From a virus, in the IMG/VR virus record IMGVR_UViG_3300025113_000003, positions 28,869 to 92,868 of that record: 64,000 bases of DNA. The stretch is one strand, 5' to 3'. Made by a program: the position numbers and the translations under genes. Below the pieces are notes generated by a model. That model was not told the origin of the DNA. It worked only from the letters and a program-made list of their open reading frames with translations, and did not search any database. Shown here piece after piece: positions 23,055-31,588 of this stretch. Positions within the stretch are counted from its first letter, which is position 1. The number at the start of each line of letters is the position of its first letter.

Positions 23055-24175
23055 ACGAATCCTACTCCTCGTCGGTTCTTGTTACTAGAAGGCTGAGAGT
23101 TGAAGAGCTCAGCCAAAGTAAACTCACTGCCATCTGGCAGCTCACGGTCAGATCCCAGCTCCGCGTAGACGGCCTGCGCCTCCACTCGGGTCAGGGGGCG
23201 GAACTGCTGCACATCGAAGCAGCGACCCTCGCGCAGCAGCGCGGGATCGATATCGTGGATGTTGGGTAGGTTGGTGGAGAAGACCAGCTTCTTGTCGGCC
23301 GCTGAGATGAGGCCGTCCGACAGGTTCAGGAACCGGTGCATCATCGTGTTGCCGTCCTGACGGCTGTCGAGGAAGCTGTCGGCGTCCTCCATGATGAGGA
23401 AGCGGCACTCGTCCTCGATGAAGCCAGCGAAGAAGTCGTCGGCACCCAGGACCTTCTCGTCGTAGGCCACCTTCGCGTTGCCGCCGGCCTGGTGGATCAG
23501 GTTCTTGATGAAGGTCGTCTTGCCAGTCCCGGGTGGGCCGATGAGGATGAGGACGTTGGCCTCGCTGTTCAGGTAGTCGTCGATGTACTGGCTCATCGAG
23601 CGATCGAGCCAGGGGTAGGCCGCCTGAACCGCCGCGCGGTAGTTCAGCGGCACCGAGATGGTATCGCCGCGGGTGTTGTAGACCCATTCGATCAGGTTCT
23701 CGGCGCGCTTGAAGTTGGCGTCGAAGTAGGTCTCCCACTTCTTGACCCAGGCGACGTCACCGGTAAAGGTCACCAGCACCTTGCCGCGAGAGGCCTCAAC
23801 CACCAGGTTGCCCTCTCGACAGGGGACGAGAACCTTCAGGTGCCCGAAGAAGGTATACGACGGAAAGCGCATGCGCTCGATCCAGTCAGCCAGCTTGAAC
23901 TCAGCTGGCGTGATCCAGGTGTTGTGCTTCTCCAGGGTCTGCCGCCCGGCCAGGTGGCGGGTACGAAGCAGGTCGGCGTTGATCCAGTCCTCAGACCCGT
24001 ACACCCCAAGGATTACTTCATTCTTAGGCGTGATTTCCGGTTTGAAGAGCGGGTAGTCATCCATTGGGTGTTCCCATTTTCTCTGGTTATGGCGGCGCGT
24101 GCGACGAGTGCGGCGCGAGCTCCTTACGAGGCGCCTGGTGTCAAAGTCAATCAGTGGCTTGGCTCCAAACGGCAT
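23051..24175 (-). CDS. AAA+ ATPase (BCS1/FtsH-like core)
   Basis: The 374-residue protein has Walker A GPPGTGKTTF near 212, Walker B FLIMEDADSF near 260, sensor 1 LVFSTNLPNIHDIDPALLREGR and an arginine-finger region. The N-terminal 200 residues form an unrecognised domain. The ATG at 24175 follows TAGAAT with the 7-nt spacing seen at other leaderless promoters; it adds an Arg-rich segment (RSSRRTRRTRRHNQR) of 37 residues before a second candidate start at 24064. It may remodel a protein or nucleoprotein complex in replication; the substrate is unknown. Confidence 0.83.
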   Translation of the reverse strand: MPFGAKPLIDFDTRRLVRSSRRTRRTRRHNQRKWEHPMDDYPLFKPEITPKNEVILGVYGSEDWINADLLRTRHLAGRQTLEKHNTWITPAEFKLADWIERMRFPSYTFFGHLKVLVPCREGNLVVEASRGKVLVTFTGDVAWVKKWETYFDANFKRAENLIEWVYNTRGDTISVPLNYRAAVQAAYPWLDRSMSQYIDDYLNSEANVLILIGPPGTGKTTFIKNLIHQAGGNAKVAYDEKVLGADDFFAGFIEDECRFLIMEDADSFLDSRQDGNTMMHRFLNLSDGLISAADKKLVFSTNLPNIHDIDPALLREGRCFDVQQFRPLTRVEAQAVYAELGSDRELPDGSEFTLAELFNSQPSSNKNRRGVGFV

Positions 24176-24182
24176 ATGTCCT

Positions 24183-24188
24183 ATTCTA
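24183..24188 (-). promoter_or_regulatory. -10 element (TTAGAAT) of the AAA ATPase gene
   Basis: The minus-strand TAGAAT ends at 24183; predicted +1 at 24176 is one base from the ATG at 24175. If correct this is another near-leaderless mRNA. Confidence 0.45.
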
Positions 24189-24199
24189 ATTTATTGGGC

Positions 24200-25957
24200 T
24201 CAGTCGGCGTCAGTCGAATTGAGGTTGGAGGTGTAGGAGGTCTGGAACTCGTTCGCCCAGACGTTGTCCTTCCCGGTCCAGAGCCGCTGGATGCCGGTGT
24301 CCAAGGCGTAGGTAACCGCATGGTCTTCCGAGGATCGCACTGACCGACCAGCTCCCTGCACGATCTTCATGAGGGTGGTCAGCGAGTAGATGTCAGGGTA
24401 CCGGTCAAGGATGACCTTGATGCGCTTGTCGCCCAGCGAGGCGAAGGGCGCCTTCACGATGACCTGGAAGCGGCTCAGGTCGCCAGGCAGGTCGATGCCC
24501 TCAAAGCCGGAGGGCGTCAGCATGACCGCTGGCCCAGCGGTGTAGGCCTTGAAGTCAGCGAGCACGTCGGCCAGCTTCTCGCCGCGCAGGTGCTCGAAGA
24601 TGCGGTAGGACGGGCTCATTCCGCGCAGAGTAGCAGCGACGCTCTCGACGACCGCGAAGCTAGGCGCCAGCACGATGCCGCGGTGCCCCTGTTTCACGTG
24701 GTGGTCCACGATCTGCCAGGCAGTGGCGCACAGCTTCTTCACCGTTTCGGGCTGCTTCATGCTGCTGTAGTTGAGGGCCTGCGGCTTGAAGAAGACCATC
24801 CGCTTGCTCTCACGCGGAAACGACGGCTCTAAGCGGATGCCGATGGTGTCGCCCGGCAGCGTCATCGTGCGCTTGGCGTACGCCTCGCTCACCGTTGCCG
24901 ACATCAGGAGGTTGTGCTCAGCGTTGTCAAGCGCCTCGAACATGTCACCCACGAAGATGGGCTTGACGCTGAGCTCATCCTCCGCCTGCCCCTTCTTGAC
25001 GTCACGCGGCTTGTGTTCGAAGACATGTGGGTACTCGAAGAGGAAGAGGTCGTCGATCTTGCAGCCCAGGTTGTAGAACTTCTTCGAGAGCCGCTGAAGC
25101 TTGATGAACTTAGCCGGCTGCCGGATGCTCCGCTCCGCCGCCTGCTTAGCCGCCTCGCTGATCGCGGTGTAGGTGTCAAGCAGGACCTGCAGCCACTTCA
25201 GGTACGACCCGTCCTCGTCGCTGATCTTCCCTCGAACGAGAGCCTCACGCACCGCCTTCAGGTTGCGGAAGACGTCGGTGTGTCCCAACGTCAGGTGCTC
25301 GTTGACCTCCTCAGCGAACTGGTTGAGCCGCTTCTCAGAGACGTAGATGGCGTTGTGCTCAACGAAGAGGTCGTTCAGCAGGTGCGCCTCATCGAAGACC
25401 GTCAGGGTGCGCCGCGGCATCGGTGTCGTCGAGTACATGCGATCGATGAAGTAGAACGCGTAGTTGGTGATGATGTGCCGCGCCCCCGCCTTCCGAGCCC
25501 GTGAGACCTGGTACTCGCACCCACCGCAGTAGAGGTCGATGAGGTCCTGCGCACCGGTCTTGCGGAAGATGGGAATGGCGCAGGCCTCAGCGGTCTGCGG
25601 CTCCTCAGGGGTCGAGAGGGCCTTGCACTCGTAGTTGCCGGCGCCCTTCAGGAGCAGGAAGCCGTTCTCGGCGCGGTCACCGAACGTCTGGAAGTACTGG
25701 TCCAGCAGGACGTTGGTGGCCGACAGGAGGAAGGTCGCGTTGGCCTTGGTATCTGGGTAGCGAATGGAGTGCAGGACCTCACCGACCACGGTGCCGATGA
25801 TGGACTTGCCGGTGCCGGTGGGAGCGGAGAGCACCACGTTCTTGGCCTTGTCGTCCAGGAAGGCGGACACCACGCGGTCCACGCGCTCGGCCTGGTGGTC
25901 GCGTGGCGTGAAGCCGAGGCGGGTGAAGGCCTCGTGGATGGGCTGCTCGTATCTCAC
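24200..25957 (-). CDS. DinG/XPD-type superfamily 2 DNA helicase with Fe-S cluster
   Basis: The 585-residue helicase starts at GTG 25957, overlapping the upstream TGA (GTGA) with GGAAG 6 bp ahead. Walker A is APTGTGKSIIG near 47; the Walker B DEAH box is in TVFDEAHLLND near 187. Between them four Cys (NYEC, EAC, YCGGC) are spaced as in the iron-sulphur domain of XPD/DinG helicases. Motifs V/VI are in the C-terminus (GFEGIDLPGD; VQGAGRSVRSSEDH). It would unwind 5'-3' in replication or repair, or remove R-loops, as does T4 Dda/UvsW functionally. Confidence 0.93.
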   Translation of the reverse strand: MRYEQPIHEAFTRLGFTPRDHQAERVDRVVSAFLDDKAKNVVLSAPTGTGKSIIGTVVGEVLHSIRYPDTKANATFLLSATNVLLDQYFQTFGDRAENGFLLLKGAGNYECKALSTPEEPQTAEACAIPIFRKTGAQDLIDLYCGGCEYQVSRARKAGARHIITNYAFYFIDRMYSTTPMPRRTLTVFDEAHLLNDLFVEHNAIYVSEKRLNQFAEEVNEHLTLGHTDVFRNLKAVREALVRGKISDEDGSYLKWLQVLLDTYTAISEAAKQAAERSIRQPAKFIKLQRLSKKFYNLGCKIDDLFLFEYPHVFEHKPRDVKKGQAEDELSVKPIFVGDMFEALDNAEHNLLMSATVSEAYAKRTMTLPGDTIGIRLEPSFPRESKRMVFFKPQALNYSSMKQPETVKKLCATAWQIVDHHVKQGHRGIVLAPSFAVVESVAATLRGMSPSYRIFEHLRGEKLADVLADFKAYTAGPAVMLTPSGFEGIDLPGDLSRFQVIVKAPFASLGDKRIKVILDRYPDIYSLTTLMKIVQGAGRSVRSSEDHAVTYALDTGIQRLWTGKDNVWANEFQTSYTSNLNSTDAD

Positions 25958-26109
25958 AGGTGCTTCCCGAACCAGCAGTAGACCGCGAACCACTTGAAGC
26001 CAGGGCCACGCGTATCATACACGCGGTTGTGGAACCAGTACAGCTTCCAGTCACGCGAGAGCTGAATGTGCTTCGACCCGAAGCGGATGTTGAACAGCAG
26101 GTTGCTCAT
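25954..26109 (-). CDS. Tiny protein between hydroxymethylase and helicase (51 aa)
   Basis: ATG at 26109 overlaps the TGA of the hydroxymethylase (ATGA), and its TGA overlaps the helicase GTG (GTGA). It encodes 51 residues, MSNLLFNIRFGSKHIQLSRD..., rich in Trp, Phe and Lys. It may be a small structural or helper protein. I reject the longer frame that starts inside the hydroxymethylase gene. Confidence 0.7.
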   Translation of the reverse strand: MSNLLFNIRFGSKHIQLSRDWKLYWFHNRVYDTRGPGFKWFAVYCWFGKHL

Positions 26110-27086
26110 TCGTGCTCGGCCTGGTCGAAGATGGTGTGGAAGGCTTTCTCGTCGTTCCCGAAGAAGGCCCGCACGAGGGTACGCCAGTACGGGGACAGCA
26201 TCTGGAAGCTCATGCACTCGTAGAAGTCGAAGTCCTCAGGAGCGCCGGCTGCCTGCCACGCGGCCTCGGTGCCCACCAACCCAGTGAGAATTCGGTCATT
26301 GAACGCGTCCATCGGGATCATGCTGACGTCGATGGCACGCTCAGTCGCGATGATCTTCTCAGCCATCTCGAAGTGGCGGTCGTAGATGTGCATCGACCCG
26401 GCGTTGTGGAAGTAGAAGCCCAGCTTGAGGTCGGGGTAGGTCGCCTTCAGCTGCAGCAGCATCGCTTCCTGCAGCATCGTGAACTGGAAGACGTCGTTCG
26501 TGAAGCCTAGGATGACGTCGTTGGACCGCATGCTGACGATCAGGTGCAGGCGGCTGTCGCGGATCAACCACTGCAGCGTCAGCGTGCAGGGCACGTCCTT
26601 GTTGCCGGCATGGCGATCATGCGGCACGTGGATGTTCATGATCGCCTGGCGGGTGTCCTTGTCGCGTTCGAGCAGCGCCGCTGTCTCGTTCCACTGGTTG
26701 ATCGGTTCTGACTGTGGACCAATGTACCGGTCTGTGCCTACGAAAGCAGGGGCCTTGGAATGGCCGAAGAGCCGGTGCCCGTAGTTGGAGTTCACGGTGC
26801 CGTCGGAGTTGCGGATGCTGTCCCAGAACTTGGCGTACGGCAGGATGCCCTTGGGGTCCGCAGAGCCTGAGATGTACCAGATGAACTCGCCAAGCAGGTA
26901 CTTGGTGCTGGTCTTTCGCGCCGGGAAGGTGATGACCCGGTTGCGGGGGTCGGTCAGCGTGATGTTGTAGTTGATGAGCTCCCGGGTCGTGGTGCCGCGC
27001 GGGTGGGCGACCGAACCGTTGGTCATCAGGTTGGATAGACAGAGCCTGAAGTCGTTGTTCAGGTAGAAGGTCGGGACTTGCTCCAT
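26106..27086 (-). CDS. 42: dCMP hydroxymethylase (ThyA fold, Asp at the base-selecting position)
   Basis: The 326-residue ThyA-family protein has catalytic Cys167 in DVPCTLTLQWLIRD and SMRSNDVILGFTNDVFQF. This motif matches T4 gp42 (MRSNDVVFGFRND), with Asp198 in place of the Asn that thymidylate synthases use for uracil. That change selects cytosine. It should convert dCMP to 5-hydroxymethyl-dCMP, so phage DNA would carry hydroxymethylcytosine. It opens the minus-strand operon with helicase downstream. Without biochemistry, hydroxymethylation of dUMP cannot be fully excluded. Confidence 0.85.
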   Translation of the reverse strand: MEQVPTFYLNNDFRLCLSNLMTNGSVAHPRGTTTRELINYNITLTDPRNRVITFPARKTSTKYLLGEFIWYISGSADPKGILPYAKFWDSIRNSDGTVNSNYGHRLFGHSKAPAFVGTDRYIGPQSEPINQWNETAALLERDKDTRQAIMNIHVPHDRHAGNKDVPCTLTLQWLIRDSRLHLIVSMRSNDVILGFTNDVFQFTMLQEAMLLQLKATYPDLKLGFYFHNAGSMHIYDRHFEMAEKIIATERAIDVSMIPMDAFNDRILTGLVGTEAAWQAAGAPEDFDFYECMSFQMLSPYWRTLVRAFFGNDEKAFHTIFDQAEHE

Positions 27087-27151
27087 GTGGGCTCCTGTAG
27101 TGATAGGCTATTTTAGCCCACCGGGGAGGTGACCTCTGGGCAAAAGGAGGT

Positions 27152-27183
27152 AGAAGAAAAGGTGGGACCCCGAGAGGTCCCAC
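27152..27183 (-). terminator. Hairpin with T-run, terminator or attenuator in the hydroxymethylase leader
   Basis: A perfect 8-bp stem, GTGGGACC/GGTCCCAC (27162-27183), with a 6-nt loop is followed on the minus strand by CCTTTTCTTC. It lies between a minus-strand -10 and the hydroxymethylase gene, so it either stops antisense transcription from the fibre side or attenuates the operon. Confidence 0.6.
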
Positions 27184-27253
27184 TAAAGCGGGTCTTAGGA
27201 GAGACACCGTGCAACTAAGTACATTCTACACTGGCTGCCGACCAGCTGCGCCC

Positions 27254-27260
27254 ATAAATA
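27254..27260 (+). promoter_or_regulatory. T4-type late promoter (CATAAATAGG) of fibre 1
   Basis: Plus-strand ATAAATA lies 32 bp ahead of the ATG at 27292, with AGGA in the leader. Confidence 0.7.
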
Positions 27261-27291
27261 GGTTGAAGCGGAACCTGCTAGGACAATACCC

Positions 27292-29523
27292 ATGACAACC
27301 AAGAACTTCTTCGGCGGTGCCATCATCAACTACGGTTCGGTACTACCGTCCGTTGGCGGTGTTCCTGACGGCGCGCTGTTCTTCAAGACCGGCACCAGCC
27401 CGGGCATCTACATCTTCAGCCTCAACATAGATGCCAACAGCACCAACCTAGGCAACCAGCCTGCGCAGACCTGGCAGCAGCTCGTTTCAACCGCTTCCAG
27501 CGGTTCAGATGCTGCCTCGCTCGGTGGTCAACCAGCCAGCGCCTACTACCGCAACAACCTGTCAGGACTGAGCCCCACAACCGCTGACCCAACGGCAAGC
27601 TTCTGGATCGATACGACGTCTCCAGCCATCAAGTCCACCGTAAACACGGCCAGCCTTCCTGGCAATTTCCCATCAACGACAGGGGCAACCTGGACCTTCC
27701 TGTCAAGCATGAATCTTGGCGGTACGGTTGATAACTACCAGCGCGCCCTTGACCTGCACAAGAGCTATGCTGGTGCTGCACACGGTTTCTACCTGCGTTC
27801 CTACAGCAGCGCTGGTATCCCAAACAACTGGGAACGCATCATCACCGACGCCACCATGGGTCCTGGGTCAGGACTTGACGCTGACCTGCTCGACGGCGAG
27901 GACGGGCTCTTCTACCGCAACGCCAGCAACATCAACGCCGGCACTCTAGCCACCGCGCGTGGTGGCACTGGGGTCAGTCACACCTCGCTGACGCAGGGTG
28001 CGGTCATGTATGCCGCGTCGGCCACCACCATTCAGGACTCTGCCGTTGGCGCAGCAACCTCAGGATCAGGCACCAACCAGAACTGGCAGGTGCTGACCTC
28101 AGGGGGTGGAGCCGCTCCAGCGTGGGTGAACTCCACAGGGCTAAACGTAGCATTTGCCACCAACGCTGCCTTTGCCAGCTCAGCGACGACCGCGACGACC
28201 GCCACAACGGCGCTAACAGCCAACGCAGTCGCGTGGACAGGTATCACAGGTCTACCTTCTGCTCAGCAGAGCTGGACAGATTTGCCGGCTGCTGGTTTCG
28301 ACACCCGAGCCGGTGCGGCGCTGTTCTATGACATGGGCAACATCGCTGCTCTGTCAATGAACCCATCGCAGTTTGTACCTGGAACCCTGAGTGGCTTTGA
28401 TGCCTACAGCACCTCAGATATGGGCCAATACCAGGTCGGCCTAACAGTCGTTGGACTGGGCGGCGCCGGGCGCCGGGCGGTGCAGCTTGCTGCCAACTGG
28501 AACTTCGAAGAAGCGGCACCAAGCGGGCTTCGCTTCCGTGTCAACGACGACACAGGAACCGCTGGGGCGTGGGGAGCGTTTAGAACGCTTTGGGACAACG
28601 GTAACTTGAACGCCCTCTCACAGCTGACCAACGACCAAGGGTTCATAACCGGAGCATCTCTGGCAAACTACCTTGACAAGACGACGGCAACGGCGCAGTC
28701 GGTCGTCAGCAACGTCACGTTCAATAACGACATCAGCGTTGGTGATCGCGCCACTGCTAACAGCTTGGCGGTGACTGGCGGTGCGGGAATTGGTGGAGTT
28801 TCAATACCTGGTGTTGGTAGCTTGAACGTGGGAGCAAACATTCTTGCTTTCGGCAACATCAGCGCTCAGGGGAACCTAAACACAACTGACAACGTATACG
28901 CCAGCGGTGGATCAAGCGGTATAGTTGCCTACGGGGCAAGCGGGATGGTGCACGCAGGCGTTTCAGCCGCGCACGGCGGTGGCGGAGGCTCAGGAGCCAT
29001 CCGTATGCAGGGGTCAGGGTCAGCGAACTCAGGATATATCGAGTTCTATGCCTCCAATGGCACCTCACAGACGCGCACCAGCTACATCGGAACCTCAACG
29101 TTTTCCACTCAAGATGCTGGTACGTTGACCTACTCAGCTGGGCTCCACAGCTTCGCTGGAGATATCTCTACCAACGGCAACGTCACCGCCTACTCCTCTG
29201 ACGCCCGCCTGAAGGAAAACGTGACGGTCATCCCAGACGCCATCAAGAAGGTAAAGAAGCTAGGTGGCTACGAGTTTGATTGGAAGGAGCGCCTCTGCGA
29301 GCAGGTCGGTTTTCAACCAGCGCAGCGGCACGAGCACGGGCTGCTGGCGCAGGAAGTTGAGCAGGTAATGCCTGACGCGGTGACAGCTGCAGCGTTCAAC
29401 TCTGACTACAAGACGGTGCGCTATGAGCGGCTCGTGGCGCTACTGGTCGCCGCCATCAATGAGCAACAGGAGCAGATAGCTGCGCTTCAGCAGCAGGTAA
29501 CTGAGCTGGCGAATGGCGACTAA
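27292..29523 (+). CDS. Long tail fibre 1 with C-terminal S74 intramolecular chaperone
   Basis: The 743-residue fibre has an N-terminal module (VPDGALFFKTGTSPGIYIFS) related to those of the two other fibres, probably for baseplate attachment. A long beta-rich shaft of Gly/Ser/Thr/Ala repeats follows. Residues about 635-743 form the S74 domain: YSSDARLKENV (self-cleavage site before Ser-Asp), LGGYEFDWKE, GLLAQEVEQVMPDAV, then a terminal coiled coil (INEQQEQIAALQQQV). S74 domains trimerise the fibre and then cut themselves off. It is followed 2 bp later by a putative adhesin gene. Confidence 0.93.
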   Translation: MTTKNFFGGAIINYGSVLPSVGGVPDGALFFKTGTSPGIYIFSLNIDANSTNLGNQPAQTWQQLVSTASSGSDAASLGGQPASAYYRNNLSGLSPTTADPTASFWIDTTSPAIKSTVNTASLPGNFPSTTGATWTFLSSMNLGGTVDNYQRALDLHKSYAGAAHGFYLRSYSSAGIPNNWERIITDATMGPGSGLDADLLDGEDGLFYRNASNINAGTLATARGGTGVSHTSLTQGAVMYAASATTIQDSAVGAATSGSGTNQNWQVLTSGGGAAPAWVNSTGLNVAFATNAAFASSATTATTATTALTANAVAWTGITGLPSAQQSWTDLPAAGFDTRAGAALFYDMGNIAALSMNPSQFVPGTLSGFDAYSTSDMGQYQVGLTVVGLGGAGRRAVQLAANWNFEEAAPSGLRFRVNDDTGTAGAWGAFRTLWDNGNLNALSQLTNDQGFITGASLANYLDKTTATAQSVVSNVTFNNDISVGDRATANSLAVTGGAGIGGVSIPGVGSLNVGANILAFGNISAQGNLNTTDNVYASGGSSGIVAYGASGMVHAGVSAAHGGGGGSGAIRMQGSGSANSGYIEFYASNGTSQTRTSYIGTSTFSTQDAGTLTYSAGLHSFAGDISTNGNVTAYSSDARLKENVTVIPDAIKKVKKLGGYEFDWKERLCEQVGFQPAQRHEHGLLAQEVEQVMPDAVTAAAFNSDYKTVRYERLVALLVAAINEQQEQIAALQQQVTELANGD

Positions 29524-29525
29524 AC

Positions 29526-30704
29526 ATGACGGTGCAAACAAGCGGAGCAATAAGCCTCCTGAACCTCCAAACTGAGTTTGGCGGAACAAGCCCAATCTCC
29601 ATCGCGGAGTACTACCGTGGTGCTGGGCTGGTCCCAGCCGGCACCGCCGCTGGAACTGGATCCTCTCAGACCGCGCCGCTTCCACCAGCTGCACCTGCTC
29701 AGATCTCTACATCACCGGCGCCTATTCAGCTGTCGATGTTCTATGGGACCAGCGCGGCAATTACACCAAATCAGGCGCTTAGCTTCTTCTACACCAATAC
29801 GCTTCGGCTGATGTCATACGATCTCGATGACAACCCGGACTGGGCACCACGCGGGCGCTTTTGGGTAGAGGACGCAAACGACAACGGTGATTGGATAAAC
29901 CGCACTGAGCTGTTTGACTACACAACAGGGGCACTAACTGGCGCCGGCGCTGACACCGCCTCCTCAACCGTATTCATCATTGCTATGGGTCCCGACGACT
30001 ACGCTGACGCTCCCGGTGGTAATGAAAAGGAGTTCTCCAACATGGTGCTGGCACGAACTAGCGGCGGCACCATTAACCTGGCGGTGCCTACCTATTTTGG
30101 GTGGTATCTGCCAGATGGCAAAGATCACGGAGACGGCTGGGGGATCTTTCACGTCAATACAAATGTGACAGACGTCAACAACGTCATGATCACCATGTCC
30201 AAGGACTCCAGAGACGATGCCAACGTGTATCACACGGCGCTCTTTCCTGGAAAGTGGAAGTTTGGATTTCAACAGACCGTGGCCGTCGATGTAGTTGGAC
30301 AAGGACTATGGCCAACCGTACCTGTACCAGGTACTCAGGTAACAAGGTATCGAGAATGGACGGTGACAATGCCTCCTGCCAGCTTCCTGCTGTATAACTT
30401 TGCGTCAGATCTGGGTTACGACGTCTTTTCCCTGAATGGTGGCGGTTACGTCTGGCAGTATTCGGTAATACCCGCTGGTGTCCAGGTTGCCTATGGCCGA
30501 GTGGCGGTAGCTGATGGAGTAACAGAGGACTTCATGCTGGTAAACCCAACCACATCATCGCGCCAGGTACACATTCGGGTACCAGCAGAGTATCGCTACA
30601 CCACTACTGACCCCGAGTCGGGCACCTCGTCAGAGGGTCTCGCATCCATGAGCGTGCGCCCGTCCATCTACGTATTCATTGCTGAGACCAGCTTCGGTGG
30701 TTAA
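29526..30704 (+). CDS. Fibre-tip adhesin candidate 1
   Basis: The 392-residue protein begins with ISLLNLQTEFGGTSPISIAE (residues about 9-28) and EYYRG. The same head occurs in the 309-residue protein that follows fibre 3 (SLGNIQTEFGGANPISLSEYYRGG), so both presumably attach to a fibre tip. A Pro/Ala linker follows, then a large beta-rich domain (residues 80-392) with TNTLRLMSYDLDD and VPTYFGWYLPDGKDHGDGWG, probably the receptor-binding part. It overlaps the convergent minus gene by 4 bp. Confidence 0.78.
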   Translation: MTVQTSGAISLLNLQTEFGGTSPISIAEYYRGAGLVPAGTAAGTGSSQTAPLPPAAPAQISTSPAPIQLSMFYGTSAAITPNQALSFFYTNTLRLMSYDLDDNPDWAPRGRFWVEDANDNGDWINRTELFDYTTGALTGAGADTASSTVFIIAMGPDDYADAPGGNEKEFSNMVLARTSGGTINLAVPTYFGWYLPDGKDHGDGWGIFHVNTNVTDVNNVMITMSKDSRDDANVYHTALFPGKWKFGFQQTVAVDVVGQGLWPTVPVPGTQVTRYREWTVTMPPASFLLYNFASDLGYDVFSLNGGGYVWQYSVIPAGVQVAYGRVAVADGVTEDFMLVNPTTSSRQVHIRVPAEYRYTTTDPESGTSSEGLASMSVRPSIYVFIAETSFGG

Positions 30705-31588
30705 GCGAACTTCTTGATCTCGTCGGGGACAGGAAGGTCCTTCTTCTCGATACCTTCAGCTGCGTCCTTGAAGATGGCCGCGTGATCAGGCCGCTTGAAG
30801 ATCAGCTTGATGACCTGCTCAGCTGACAGCGCGTCCTTGGCTCTGACCCCCTTGCCAAACATGAACTCGGCTGCCTTGTCGGGGCTGAAGATTGGGTCAG
30901 CGTCCTTCGTGAACTTACCGTGGTGCCCAAGCTTCTTAAGCTCCGCCTCCACCTCATCTGGTGTGGCCTTACGCAGCGCGACGCGCCCCTTGCCGTCCTT
31001 GCGCATAGGGGCCGCTCGAAAGTTACGAGCTAGACCCTCAGCGCGACCAAACCCTCGGCGCACCCGCACTATGACGTTGCCGTCGTCGTCCTTCACCTGC
31101 AGGTCCTTGCCTGGCTCAAAGGTGAACTTCATCAAGCTGTCAATGAGAGCGTTGCGCACCGCGCCCTTGTGAGCGCTGTCAACCGCTGAGTGAAAGCCAA
31201 ACTTGGCCCACTCGGCTGACGGCACGAACATCAGGTCAACCTGAACTCGACGATCAGGGCCAGTTGGCACAGCGAACGAGAAGGTGCCACCACCGATCTG
31301 CTTCACCTTGTCCATGCCGGTGGCTGCCTTCATTTTCTCGACGAGGTCCTGCCGATCGTAGCGGCCCTCTTCGATGGCGATGTCCAGGTCACCGCTGTCC
31401 TTGCGCTTTCCAGCCAGTGTGTGACCGGTTGAGCCAAGCAGGTTGTCGGCCAGCTGCGCATAGGGAATGCCGGTGTGCTCCTCAACGAAGCGCAGCGCGA
31501 TCTCCATGTCCTGCTTGTTGGCGCGTACCGTGTTGAAGGCGGCCGTGGCGGCGCCGCCCTCCAGAAGAAACTGCTTGAAGGTCATCAT
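30701..31588 (-). CDS. Capsid-targeted candidate nucleotidyltransferase
   Basis: The 295-residue protein starts MMTFKQFLLEGGAATAA, with a T4-like capsid-targeting sequence and an LLE|G processing site. Residues about 50-75 have a Pol-beta-type nucleotidyltransferase pattern: LLGSTGHTL...KDSGDLDIAIEEGRYD (GS ... D-x-D), and RRVQVDLMFVP supplies the third Asp. The C-terminus is Lys-rich. It may be an injected enzyme that modifies host RNA or protein with nucleotides; the substrate is unknown. ATGA overlap with the upstream gene. Confidence 0.78.
   Translation of the reverse strand: MMTFKQFLLEGGAATAAFNTVRANKQDMEIALRFVEEHTGIPYAQLADNLLGSTGHTLAGKRKDSGDLDIAIEEGRYDRQDLVEKMKAATGMDKVKQIGGGTFSFAVPTGPDRRVQVDLMFVPSAEWAKFGFHSAVDSAHKGAVRNALIDSLMKFTFEPGKDLQVKDDDGNVIVRVRRGFGRAEGLARNFRAAPMRKDGKGRVALRKATPDEVEAELKKLGHHGKFTKDADPIFSPDKAAEFMFGKGVRAKDALSAEQVIKLIFKRPDHAAIFKDAAEGIEKKDLPVPDEIKKFA

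Larger units (their letters stand above)
27087..27291. promoter_or_regulatory. Divergent intergenic region between hydroxymethylase and the first fibre
   Basis: This 205-bp stretch has no gene. Toward the minus strand it carries an extended -10, TGTAGAAT (27223-27228), then a hairpin plus T-run (27152-27183), then a possible second -10 (TAAAAT near 27110-27115). Toward the plus strand it carries the late promoter at 27254-27260. Divergent control of an early/middle operon and late fibre genes is the simplest reading. Confidence 0.5.
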
